Origin: Spirosoma luteum DSM 19990
GTDB lineage: Bacteria > Bacteroidota > Bacteroidia > Cytophagales > Spirosomataceae
Assembly: GCF_000374065.1 (NCBI RefSeq)
Contig: NZ_KB893248.1
Span: 1-64,000, forward strand
Direction of reading: 5' to 3'
Length of the DNA stretch: 64,000 bases
Shown here: piece by piece, positions 1-6,768 of the stretch
How positions within the stretch are numbered: the first letter of the stretch is position 1
Layout: each line of letters starts with the position of its first letter
The notes under the pieces: generated by a model
What the model was told of the DNA's origin: nothing
The model's input: only the letters and a program-made list of their open reading frames with translations
The model's database searches: none
Program-made: the position numbers and the translations under genes

Positions 1-197
1 GTAGTAACCAGAAAAAGCATTTTATCTTTTTCGTAGTCCTTCGCCTTGCCAATCTTGACAGTTTTTACCTGTTCTAAATTCAGCCTTTTTTCTGCCAGTA
101 ATGCCCGTATCTGCTTATCTATTTCCCCGATACGGGTGTTGTATTCGTTCTCCTGAACGTGGCTGGCTTCAATCGCGCTCCTCAATGTAAGGCTCAT
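1..197 (-). CDS. Partial small protein of the mobile element, runs off the left edge
   Basis: The reverse strand is open from an ATG at 195-197 to the window edge, giving 65 codons that begin MSLTLRSAIEASHVQENEY. The start lies inside the end of the preceding gene, an overlap of 29 bases, so the two are probably translated together. The visible part is rich in Glu, Lys, Gln and Arg and reads as an amphipathic, probably coiled-coil helix. No family was recognised. The frame has no stop and matches the dense gene packing of this element. Function is unknown; it is probably a phage or integrative-element accessory protein. Confidence 0.6.
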   Translation of the reverse strand, partial: MSLTLRSAIEASHVQENEYNTRIGEIDKQIRALLAEKRLNLEQVKTVKIGKAKDYEKDKMLFLVT

Positions 198-663
198 AAT
201 GTAGGCTTTTATCAACCGTAAGGCCGTTCTGTATCAAGGTGTACACTAACTGCCTGTTGGCTACTTGTAGGTTTTTATTGCGTTGACGAAGAAGAATAAG
301 TTTACTGGTTTTTATTGCTGTCCTTTCTTCATCAACAGGTTGAGCGTTAGCATTAGATGGCTTAACCTTCGCTGCCCATACTTCCCTTTCCAAACCATTG
401 ATACGTCCCTGGTTATCGTCAAGGACTTTGGTTTGGTCACGTATCTGTTTTTTTAGCTGACTGATTTTACTTTCCAGTTCAGCAATGTATTCCTCATTGG
501 CGGCTATAATTTGGCGCAGACGGGAGTTTTCCTTCGTGGAAAGAGCCAGCCGGTCATCGGCAGGTAAATCGGATTGGTGAAACGCTAAAACGGCATCCTC
601 AATAAAAGCGTTTCTATTTTCCCGGCCTTTGGTTGACAGGATTTCTCTGATTTCTTTCTTCAT
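169..663 (-). CDS. Coiled-coil protein of the mobile element
   Basis: This 164-residue protein has a strong coiled-coil pattern from about residue 40 to 95 (LRQIIAANEEYIAELESKI and following) and a second basic helical stretch near 120-145. No catalytic motif or known domain was recognised. Its ATG at 661-663 overlaps the TGA of the upstream gene (660-662), a 4-base ATGA arrangement that suggests translational coupling. Its own end overlaps the next gene by 29 bases. Its place in a run of small overlapping genes upstream of an integrase suggests a phage or conjugative-element accessory protein; the function is unknown. Confidence 0.7.
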   Translation of the reverse strand: MKKEIREILSTKGRENRNAFIEDAVLAFHQSDLPADDRLALSTKENSRLRQIIAANEEYIAELESKISQLKKQIRDQTKVLDDNQGRINGLEREVWAAKVKPSNANAQPVDEERTAIKTSKLILLRQRNKNLQVANRQLVYTLIQNGLTVDKSLHYEPYIEERD

Positions 664-974
664 TGCTCAATCTCGTTTATCAATTCCCCCACCTCAACCG
701 CTTCCACCTCCGTCGTTTCGGTAATCACGACCCGTTCCAGACTGAACGAGCCGGGAAAATCCCATTGCACAACGCCCACGTGGGTAATGTCATTGCTGAC
801 GAATCCCGCAGCAAGGAACCTCCGTACCTCATCCAGCGTGAATAAATCCGTGTTGGAAAAGAAGTGACCGCGCCGGAACGTTTCGCCCTGATAGTAGTAA
901 GTCTGCCCGCGCGGTCTGGTTGATTCAGCCAGGAAGCGGAAACGGTAACGGGTGGTTTGTTTGGTGCTGTTCAT
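660..974 (-). CDS. Small hypothetical protein of the mobile element
   Basis: A 104-residue protein with a basic N-terminus and a very acidic C-terminus (TTEVEAVEVGELINEIEQ). No domain was recognised. It overlaps its neighbours at both ends by ATGA junctions (971-974 and 660-663), so it is part of one translationally coupled operon. It is supported as a real gene by this packing and by codon use like that of the next genes. Function is unknown. Confidence 0.65.
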   Translation of the reverse strand: MNSTKQTTRYRFRFLAESTRPRGQTYYYQGETFRRGHFFSNTDLFTLDEVRRFLAAGFVSNDITHVGVVQWDFPGSFSLERVVITETTEVEAVEVGELINEIEQ

Positions 975-1156
975 GCCTTCAATAGTCTACGGATTTTAAG
1001 CCGGTTTCGCTGATTGGGTGTCATGCCCACGAGTTCCATATCCTTACCCAATGTGCGGACCTGCGCGGCTGTTAAGTTCATAGACCGGCCAAACGCGGTC
1101 ATTGCCCGGATCAACGGCGTTGTTACCTCACGAAAATCTGTTACTTTCTTTTCCAT
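971..1156 (-). CDS. Small basic hypothetical protein of the mobile element
   Basis: A 61-residue basic protein beginning MEKKVTDFREVTTPLIRAM and ending in an Arg/Lys-rich helix (QRNRLKIRRLLKA). The ATG is at 1154-1156 and the TGA overlaps the start of the next gene. The short length and basic tail would fit a nucleic-acid-binding accessory protein, but that is only a guess; no family was recognised. A run of ten G lies about 40 bases upstream, directly after the preceding gene's stop codon. Confidence 0.6.
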   Translation of the reverse strand: MEKKVTDFREVTTPLIRAMTAFGRSMNLTAAQVRTLGKDMELVGMTPNQRNRLKIRRLLKA

Positions 1157-1197
1157 CGCTCTTTCTGGTTTCTATCCCGGCGGGGGTTGATTGGTTC

Positions 1198-1207
1198 GGG
1201 GGGGGGG
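1198..1207. repeat. Ten-G homopolymer directly after a stop codon
   Basis: Ten consecutive G residues (C on the coding strand) abut the TAA stop of the gene at 1208-1621. Tracts of this length are prone to replication and transcription slippage. Because the tract lies after the stop codon it would not change that protein, but it sits in the leader of the next gene. Confidence 0.9.
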
Positions 1208-1621
1208 TTAGTTCATTGCGGCAAACATGGCCTGTATCTCTATTTTTCGTTCTTCTTCACGATTAACGAAGGCAACCGCATCGTTAAGGGATGGCGTAAA
1301 GCTAATGTCAAAATATCCACCCGCCCCGCATTCAATCGTATAACACATCCTACCGTGTGCTTCCTGACCAACAATATCAAAAATAGGGTCAGTCGGGCCG
1401 GTCAGTCCAATAGCCAGCCTAATATCAGCTAGTAACACCTCGTGCGCACTAACAACCGGCTCAAACGGAACGGCAATTAAATCAAAATCCCGAACTACCG
1501 AACCATGCACACAAAGCGCGTAGCCGTGCCGGTTTGCCAATTCCTGAATGATACCAAAGTAAGCCACGTACATAGCGGGCATCCATTTCTTTCCGTGCTG
1601 CCGTTTCTCGGTGGTGGTCAT
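1208..1621 (-). CDS. Phage-type protein with a nucleotidyltransferase-like GS...DFD motif
   Basis: The best start is the ATG at 1619-1621 (MTTTEKRQHGKKWMPAMYV), because it overlaps the stop of a coupled mini-ORF; the frame stays open further upstream but there runs into the preceding gene. The 137-residue product contains HGSVVRDFDLIAVPFEPV, a pattern seen in many phage hypothetical proteins and resembling the Gly-Ser...Asp-x-Asp signature of minimal nucleotidyltransferases. The remaining parts have no recognised catalytic signature. It sits in the coupled operon. The role is unknown; nucleotidyl transfer is an inference from the short motif only. Confidence 0.7.
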   Translation of the reverse strand: MTTTEKRQHGKKWMPAMYVAYFGIIQELANRHGYALCVHGSVVRDFDLIAVPFEPVVSAHEVLLADIRLAIGLTGPTDPIFDIVGQEAHGRMCYTIECGAGGYFDISFTPSLNDAVAFVNREEERKIEIQAMFAAMN

Positions 1622-1668
1622 ATCATTTCGGTCGCCATTACGTCGGGGGATTCCAGTATGTGCTTCAT
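1618..1668 (-). CDS. 16-codon mini-ORF coupled to the next gene
   Basis: An ATG at 1666-1668 opens a frame of 16 codons (MKHILESPDVMATEMI) whose TGA at 1618-1620 overlaps the ATG of the next gene in an ATGA junction at 1618-1621. The same junction is used at several other places in this operon, which is why this very short frame is listed. It fills almost all of the space between two larger genes. It may be a leader peptide whose translation delivers ribosomes to the next start, or a chance frame. Confidence 0.4.
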   Translation of the reverse strand: MKHILESPDVMATEMI

Positions 1669-1679
1669 GGGGTGGGGGG

Positions 1680-2147
1680 TTAAATAAATATTGCGTTCCC
1701 CTCAGTGTGTGACACAAACCCGCGTGACAGCATATCAAACCACTCCTGCTTAGTGGCCTTAAAACTACCAAAGGTTGTGCAATGCTCGGCGGCATATTCG
1801 CAAAGTTGCTCTAACTGGTCAGCAGGGAATACCGGCGTTTTTGGTGTTCCCTCGCTGGTTGTTTCGTATAGCTGAATATGTGTCAGTTCTTCGGGCGTAA
1901 ACTTTCGCGTCCGGTAGTAGTCAACGTTCGGCGGGCCGCCGTTCCACATAGCATAGAACGGGTATTCCTCTTTGTATTCGGGATGCACTACCAGTGTTGG
2001 GTGTGTGCCGTTCTCCCACTGTTGATGCTCATTTATCCAGTCAGCAATCGCATCGCCGTAGTATTCTTCGTACATCGGCTGGTAGTTTCCGTTATGCTGT
2101 TTGGGGTGTTCCCAATCGGCAGGTACTTTTCTTAGTTCGCGTCCCAT
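1680..2147 (-). CDS. Conserved phage-type hypothetical protein
   Basis: A 155-residue protein beginning MGRELRKVPADWEHPKQHNG, an N-terminal pattern (Gly-Arg-Glu, then Val-Pro-x-x-Trp-x-His-Pro) familiar from small proteins of many temperate phages and prophages. It is rich in Tyr, Trp and acidic residues, with no recognisable catalytic site. The start ATG is at 2145-2147 and the TAA at 1680-1682 is followed at once by a C-rich stretch on the coding strand. The function is not known in the family; its presence supports a phage-derived or phage-like element. Confidence 0.75.
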   Translation of the reverse strand: MGRELRKVPADWEHPKQHNGNYQPMYEEYYGDAIADWINEHQQWENGTHPTLVVHPEYKEEYPFYAMWNGGPPNVDYYRTRKFTPEELTHIQLYETTSEGTPKTPVFPADQLEQLCEYAAEHCTTFGSFKATKQEWFDMLSRGFVSHTEGNAIFI

Positions 2148-2197
2148 AATAGTAATGGTTAATTGTTGTCAAACTTACGCAATAAGTCGCGCAAACG

Positions 2198-2383
2198 CTA
2201 CTTTTTACCCGCCTTTATTTTTACCTGTTCCGTATCAACCGTCAGCACCCAGACCTTGCCGACCTGCCGACTGCGAACGATACCCGGAAGGGTTCTACCA
2301 TCCCGTAACGCCTTTGTTACGCCCGAACGGTGGTAGTTTATCAGCTTTGCAAAATCATTGACGTTCATTTCTTTTTTAGCCAT
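2198..2383 (-). CDS. Small helix-turn-helix DNA-binding protein (excisionase- or repressor-like)
   Basis: A protein of about 61 residues: MNVNDFAKLINYHRSGVTKA, then a basic stretch and a beta-rich end (GKVWVLTVDTEQVKIKAGK). The pattern of a short winged helix-turn-helix with a recognition helix near residues 12-25 matches the MerR/excisionase style used by integrative elements. The open frame extends to 2416, but a consensus promoter at 2387-2417 places the transcription start near 2383, so the real start is the ATG at 2381-2383 or the one at 2366-2368, which follows an A-rich leader. It probably acts as the element's directionality factor or regulator. Confidence 0.6.
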   Translation of the reverse strand: MAKKEMNVNDFAKLINYHRSGVTKALRDGRTLPGIVRSRQVGKVWVLTVDTEQVKIKAGKK

Positions 2384-2386
2384 GCC

Positions 2387-2417
2387 CAAAGATACGGTTT
2401 CTACTTTGCGCGACAAA
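2387..2417 (-). promoter_or_regulatory. Consensus Bacteroidota housekeeping promoter
   Basis: On the minus strand TTTG (2414-2417), a 19-base spacer and TATCTTTG (2387-2394) match the Bacteroidota -33/-7 consensus TTTG-N19-21-TAnnTTTG exactly. The -7 box ends three bases before an in-frame ATG, so the transcript of the small DNA-binding gene would be leaderless or have a leader of about 15 bases. Confidence 0.75.
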
Positions 2418-2424
2418 CACCCAC

Positions 2425-2447
2425 AAAAAAACGGGGCACCACTCCCG
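2425..2447 (-). terminator. Possible terminator after the HNH gene unit
   Basis: On the minus strand a short G/C hairpin (CGGG, loop, CCCG) is followed by seven T residues. It lies between the 35-codon gene and the promoter of the small DNA-binding gene, so it would separate two transcription units. The stem is only about four base pairs, so support is moderate. Confidence 0.35.
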
Positions 2448-2497
2448 ATGACCCGCCCGCAAACAAAACCGCCCGAAGCTGAACAGGCCGGGGGGTA

Positions 2498-2605
2498 CTA
2501 ATTCAGCCCCATTCGGTAATGCCACTGCTGGGTATCGGTGTAGACGGACACCGGGAGAAATGGGTAGGGGCCGGGCGTAAACACCCACTTTGTATAGCAC
2601 ATCAT
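2498..2605 (-). CDS. 35-residue protein coupled to the HNH endonuclease gene
   Basis: An ATG at 2603-2605 overlaps the TGA of the HNH gene (2602-2604) in an ATGA junction and opens 35 codons ending at TAG 2498-2500. The peptide is rich in aromatic residues and proline ([19 protein letters not shown], then [10 protein letters not shown]) and has no obvious signal or membrane segment. The coupling junction and sensible composition argue that it is real; it is too short to assign to a family. A C6 tract follows two bases after its stop codon. Confidence 0.45.
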   Translation of the reverse strand: MMCYTKWVFTPGPYPFLPVSVYTDTQQWHYRMGLN

Positions 2606-3276
2606 ACCTGGACAGCCCGTTTACGTGCCTTGTAAGCGCGGGTATTGGCATTAGTTCGTTCCCGATTATTTGCCCGGTAATCTCGCTCGTACTGGTTTTG
2701 GCAGGACTGGCAACGAAACTTTCGCGTACTCTCGGTTAATGCCAGTACGCCACAAACACAGCATACATGGGTATTGGGTGGTAGGGGGATTTCGATTGGC
2801 TTACCCGCCCATAACTTAGCACTACGTTCAGCATTACGGCGGTCGTCTATTCGTTTGCGCGATTCTTTATGACAGGTAAGGCATGTATTGCACTTTTTCT
2901 GTTTATCATACCTCAGGTTATTGCCGGATAATTCGTGGCCCTTTTTACAATGAGTACGCTTTTGCATACCACCGCGCCCCTTTGCTGCCATATCCTGACT
3001 GTTATCCGCATGCGTGCCCAAGAATAAATGTTCTGGATTTACGCAACTAGGGTTATCGCATTTATGGCACATAACAAGGCCAGCCGGAATAGGCCCATTT
3101 GTTAATTCAAAACTATAGCGGTGTGCATAGACCTGTGCGCCTAATTCTTTCGAGTAGAAACGGCCATAACCCGCTGCCGACTTACCGGCTTGCCACTCGT
3201 GACAGCCGGATTCTACCGTTTTTACTTTTGACCAGAAACTTTCAACTACTTTTTTGTCTACCTTTACCTTACCCAT
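2602..3276 (-). CDS. HNH endonuclease with additional zinc-binding modules
   Basis: A 224-residue protein. Residues about 50-90 carry an HNH nuclease core ([11 protein letters not shown] ... [20 protein letters not shown]): the invariant histidine in AHR, CHxCDNxxCxNPxHL, and a following asparagine (HADN). This is the HNH_3-like type common in phages and homing elements. After it come a CKKGH...CNTCLTCH cluster (about 110-140) and a C-terminal CCVCG...CQSCQ pair (about 175-200), both typical of structural zinc ribbons. The C-terminus is very basic. It probably cleaves DNA for homing, packaging or recombination of the element. A stem-loop separates it from the integrase. Confidence 0.85.
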   Translation of the reverse strand: MGKVKVDKKVVESFWSKVKTVESGCHEWQAGKSAAGYGRFYSKELGAQVYAHRYSFELTNGPIPAGLVMCHKCDNPSCVNPEHLFLGTHADNSQDMAAKGRGGMQKRTHCKKGHELSGNNLRYDKQKKCNTCLTCHKESRKRIDDRRNAERSAKLWAGKPIEIPLPPNTHVCCVCGVLALTESTRKFRCQSCQNQYERDYRANNRERTNANTRAYKARKRAVQV

Positions 3277-3303
3277 TGCAATAGTTGTTTATTGTGTTGG
3301 TTA

Positions 3304-3337
3304 GGCCCGATACTATGTTAGAGCGTAGTATCGGGCC
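3304..3337. terminator. Stem-loop between integrase and HNH gene
   Basis: A perfect 12-bp stem (GGCCCGATACTA at 3304-3315 with its complement at 3326-3337) closes a 10-base loop. It lies about 45 bases downstream of the integrase stop. There is no clean T run, so the ending would be inefficient or factor-dependent, but the position fits a terminator for the integrase transcript. Confidence 0.55.
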
Positions 3338-3381
3338 GTTCATTTTGAACACTTAAATATAGTGAATATCAGGGGGTTATC

Positions 3382-4605
3382 CTATTTTTGGACGGGTTTT
3401 TTCCTCATACCAGAATAGACAATTTCGGGCGGGGTATTTACGTAGCAGGCTTGGGTCGTTTTCACCGATTGGTGTCCGAGAATCTTTTGAACCATGAAGA
3501 TATTCTCGTAATAGAGCAAAAAAACCAGGGCTGCCGATTTGCGGCAATGCTTGGCTTTCATCGGAAAGGAAAGCCCAATCTGAACAGCAATTTCTTTCAG
3601 GTGCGTGTTGATGACCTTCAATCGGGGCCGTTTCCAGTTCAGTACATCCGAGAGTAGTTCACGGCTCATGCTGAGTACCGGAATATGGCATTCACCCCAC
3701 TGCGGGGCATGGTCAAACTTTAGGCGTTGGAATATTATCACATCCCCATCGGGCGTTGTTTTGTAGTACTTACCCAAGTTAGATGTAACAAGTAGCGCAT
3801 CATTGTAATCCAGACCCGTGTAGCACATCAAAAGTGCCCAGTTACGCACCGTGTCCCGAATGCCGGTCAGTGGCAGGGCTGCCAGGCGAATCAAATCCAG
3901 TTCGTTCAAATAGTCTATTCGTTTGGGTGGTTCGCCTTTAATTTTGATACCTGCCCAGGGGTTGACCTCAATCTCATCGAGCCGAACGGCGTAGTCAAGC
4001 GATTCCGACAGGTTGGTTATGTGCCGCGTAACGGTGTCGGCTGAAACGCCCAGGTCAAAGAGGTATTCCGAAAAGGCGTAGCCGGTGCTGGGCTTTACTT
4101 CCGTTAGCGACAGATGCACCTGTTTGGTCAGTTTCAGAAAACCGGCCAGGTGTCGGCCTGACATCTGAATACGTTTCTGGCCGGTGTCCGACATGGGCCG
4201 CCAGCCGGCGGGCTTACGATTTGGCGGACGGAGCTTATAGGTAGCCCACCGTCCGTAGGCTTCGATAATTGATAGGGACTTAGGCACGGCAGGGGGCAGG
4301 GCTGAATGCTGACGAATCCAGTCGGTACGGATAGCCTCCGCCGTCGGCTCTTTCAGGTTCAGGGCAATCCAATTGTGCTGGGCGCGAAACTCGGCAATGC
4401 GAACCGAAATGGCGGGCGTTTCGGGGTGAGCAGGCGGCAAATCGGGCCAGCACTCGACCGGAACCAGGATGCCGGTCTTGTATTCGGTCGTGCGGACAGA
4501 GTTGAAACTAAGGCGGCAGTAGAGCATTACCTGTCCTGATTTTTTCTGACTCCTTACGTGAAAGGAAAGGAAAGGTGTCATCCGGGCTATTCGTTGAAAG
4601 GGCAT
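3382..4605 (-). CDS. Tyrosine recombinase (integrase) of the mobile element
   Basis: A site-specific recombinase of the Bacteroidota type. An N-terminal arm-binding region (about 1-100) is followed by a SAM-like core-binding domain (about 110-220) and a catalytic domain. LGHQSVKTTQACY gives His378 and the nucleophile Tyr388 (numbered from the ATG at 4603-4605). The usual first Arg is replaced by Asp266 in YTGLDYNDAL and the box-II pattern HxxR reads KHCR, so only part of the canonical set is present; loss of the first Arg is known in IntDOT of CTnDOT. The frame extends to 4665, but a perfect inverted repeat at 4608-4638 makes the ATG at 4605 or 4581 likelier. Confidence 0.9.
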   Translation of the reverse strand: MPFQRIARMTPFLSFHVRSQKKSGQVMLYCRLSFNSVRTTEYKTGILVPVECWPDLPPAHPETPAISVRIAEFRAQHNWIALNLKEPTAEAIRTDWIRQHSALPPAVPKSLSIIEAYGRWATYKLRPPNRKPAGWRPMSDTGQKRIQMSGRHLAGFLKLTKQVHLSLTEVKPSTGYAFSEYLFDLGVSADTVTRHITNLSESLDYAVRLDEIEVNPWAGIKIKGEPPKRIDYLNELDLIRLAALPLTGIRDTVRNWALLMCYTGLDYNDALLVTSNLGKYYKTTPDGDVIIFQRLKFDHAPQWGECHIPVLSMSRELLSDVLNWKRPRLKVINTHLKEIAVQIGLSFPMKAKHCRKSAALVFLLYYENIFMVQKILGHQSVKTTQACYVNTPPEIVYSGMRKKPVQK

Positions 4606-4607
4606 GG

Positions 4608-4638
4608 TATCGTATAATTTTTGCCTAATTATACGATA
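4608..4638. promoter_or_regulatory. 12-bp perfect inverted repeat in front of the integrase
   Basis: TATCGTATAATT (4608-4619) and its exact complement (4627-4638) are separated by seven bases and end two bases before the probable integrase ATG. This could be an operator for an element-encoded repressor, a hairpin over the ribosome binding site, or recombinase binding sites. The AT-rich sequence between here and 4819 probably contains the element's right end. Confidence 0.6.
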
Positions 4639-4819
4639 ACTAAAACATATAGTGGTTGCATCCAAAGTTTACGCCATCATAGTATTATATTAAAATGGAG
4701 TAAAAAGGTGAAAATAGGGCAAAACTTTTTTACAACGGGCCAATATTCGTGGTAGGAATGAATAGTGCTTTCCGATACTCGGGGCGGCTTCTTTTTGTAA
4801 GAAAGACCAGTAGTCTGAG

Positions 4820-6577
4820 TTATACCAGCATCCGCATGGGGTCTTCGAGTAACTGCTTCACCGTTTGCAGGAATGATGCGCCTGTTGCACCATCCACTAC
4901 GCGGTGGTCGCAGGAGAGGGTTACCTTCATAACGTTCGTTGGCTTGGCAACCTGTACGCCATCCACGTCCTCAAATTTCACGGATTGTTTGATCGACCCG
5001 ATAGCTAAAATGCAGGAATCGGGTGGGTTGATGATGGCCGTGAACTCGTCGATACCAAACATGCCGAGGTTAGAGATGGAGAACGTGCTGCCTTCCCAAT
5101 CTTTCGGCTGGAGTTTTTTGTCTTTGGCTTTTCCAGCCAGGTCTTTCACTTCACTCGAAATGGTCGAGAGCGTTTTCTGGTCGGCGTTGCGAACAACGGG
5201 AACCAGCAGTCCTTCGTCGACCGCTACGGCAATACCGATGTTCACGTACTTGTACTTGCGGATTTTATCGCCCAGCCACGACGAGTTGACGTTCGGGTGT
5301 TGCTTCAGCGCGAGGGCTGCGGCTTTCACCACGAAATCATTGAATGATACTTTTACCGGGCTGATGCCGTTTACCGTGCCGCGCAGGTCAATTGCCTTGT
5401 CCATGTTTATTTCCATGGTCAGGTAGAAGTGCGGAGCTGTAAACAGGCTTTCGCTCAACCGACGGGCAATCGTTTTCCGCATCTGGCTAACCGGAACATC
5501 CTCGTACTCCCCAGCGGGTGTAGCGGCTGGGGCGGGGATTGGAGCGGCTGATTTCTGTTCGGGGGCTGGGGCCTGCTGCGCCGGGGCTGCGGGCTGCGCT
5601 GCCGGTGCGGTTTTACCAGGTACGAACGACTCAACATCACTCTTAACAATGCGGCCTTCCGGTCCGGAACCTTTCACCTGCGTCAGGTTTATTCCTTTTT
5701 CTTCGGCAATGCGTTTGGCCAACGGCGATGCTTTCATTCGGCCATTCGACTCGATGACATCGCCTTTTCCACCACCATACGACAAATCGGTGTCGGCGTT
5801 GGCGGGTAAGTCTGCCTGTGGATTTTGTTGAGCGGTTTCGCTGCCGCCTTCGCTGGTAGCGGCTTCTTTACCAGCCGCAGCCGGGGCGGATGCAGGCTGT
5901 CCGCCATCGAGCAATACTTTGAAGTTGGCACCCTTCTCGCCCACAACGGCAATGACAGCATCAACCGCAACGGATTCGCCTTCTTTTACGCCAATATACA
6001 ACAACGTACCTTCTTCATAGGCTTCGAGGTCCATGGTAGCTTTGTCGGTTTCGACTTCAGCCAGTACATCGCCCGCTTTAACGGTATCTCCCTCTTTCTT
6101 TTGCCAGGATACAATAACGCCTTCGGTCATGGTATCACTCATTTTTGGCATTCGAATCACCGAGGCATTGACATTTTCTGCTGGAGCGGCAGAAACGGCT
6201 TTCTCGTCCGGTAGTTTGGTGGCAACCTGGCTATTATCTGCGTTTTTGGGAGCAGGGGCCGGTTTGTCTTCCTGGGGAGCCGGTTTTGATTCCTGACTGC
6301 CACCGGTAGATCCGTCGAGCAGCGCTTTGTAATCTTCGCCTTCGGCACCAATAACGGCCATTACACCATCAACGGGTACGGATGCCCCTTTTTCAACGCC
6401 GATGTAAAGCAGCGTGCCTTCTTCGTAGGCTTCGAGGTCCATGGTGGCTTTGTCGGTTTCGACTTCGGCCAGTACATCGCCGGATTTAACTTTATCGCCC
6501 ACCTTCTTGTGCCACTCCGCAATGACTCCTTCGGTCATGGTGTCGCTCATTTTGGGCATTCGGATCAATTCAGCCAT
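4820..6577 (-). CDS. pdhC: Pyruvate dehydrogenase E2, dihydrolipoamide acetyltransferase, with two lipoyl domains
   Basis: The 585-residue core subunit transfers acetyl groups from lipoamide to CoA in the pyruvate dehydrogenase complex. Two lipoyl domains (about 1-77 and 140-215) each carry the lipoylated lysine in ETDKATMDLEAYEEG. Ala/Pro-rich linkers follow, then the peripheral-subunit-binding domain (about 283-318, ASPLAKRIAEEKGINL) and the catalytic domain (about 360-585) ending with CDHRVVDG, whose His558 and Asp562 are the conserved catalytic motif. The DNA of the two lipoyl domains is nearly identical over long stretches, so they arose by duplication. The E1 and E3 genes are not in the window. 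The mobile element abuts the 3' side of this gene. The symbol aceF is also used. Confidence 0.95.
   Translation of the reverse strand: MAELIRMPKMSDTMTEGVIAEWHKKVGDKVKSGDVLAEVETDKATMDLEAYEEGTLLYIGVEKGASVPVDGVMAVIGAEGEDYKALLDGSTGGSQESKPAPQEDKPAPAPKNADNSQVATKLPDEKAVSAAPAENVNASVIRMPKMSDTMTEGVIVSWQKKEGDTVKAGDVLAEVETDKATMDLEAYEEGTLLYIGVKEGESVAVDAVIAVVGEKGANFKVLLDGGQPASAPAAAGKEAATSEGGSETAQQNPQADLPANADTDLSYGGGKGDVIESNGRMKASPLAKRIAEEKGINLTQVKGSGPEGRIVKSDVESFVPGKTAPAAQPAAPAQQAPAPEQKSAAPIPAPAATPAGEYEDVPVSQMRKTIARRLSESLFTAPHFYLTMEINMDKAIDLRGTVNGISPVKVSFNDFVVKAAALALKQHPNVNSSWLGDKIRKYKYVNIGIAVAVDEGLLVPVVRNADQKTLSTISSEVKDLAGKAKDKKLQPKDWEGSTFSISNLGMFGIDEFTAIINPPDSCILAIGSIKQSVKFEDVDGVQVAKPTNVMKVTLSCDHRVVDGATGASFLQTVKQLLEDPMRMLV
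6018..6482 (-). repeat. Duplicated lipoyl-domain coding segments
   Basis: Within the E2 gene the segments around 6018-6072 and 6428-6482 are almost identical at DNA level, 410 bases apart, coding for the lysine-containing turn of both lipoyl domains. This marks a domain duplication maintained by selection or gene conversion. Confidence 0.8.
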
Positions 6578-6768
6578 AGTAGCTTTATTCTAGAGGTATC
6601 GGATTATACAAAAAGACAGACCGTTGACCGACGTACCGGGCCGGTAAAAGTCAAAATTAACGGAAAGCAAGTAAAATGAGTGAAGAATTATAAGCGAAGA
6701 ATGAAGAATAATCTCCTGATGTACGTTTATTTTTCCCTCTTCACTCCTAATTCTTCAGTTATAATTTA

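Noticed and set aside
2376..2651. 91-codon minus frame across the HNH/regulator spacer
   Set aside because: It overlaps the HNH gene end, the 35-codon gene and the promoter, and its composition is not protein-like.
4749..5426. 225-codon plus frame opposite the E2 gene
   Set aside because: It is antisense to a certain gene and its Ser/Thr-rich make-up is a codon shadow.
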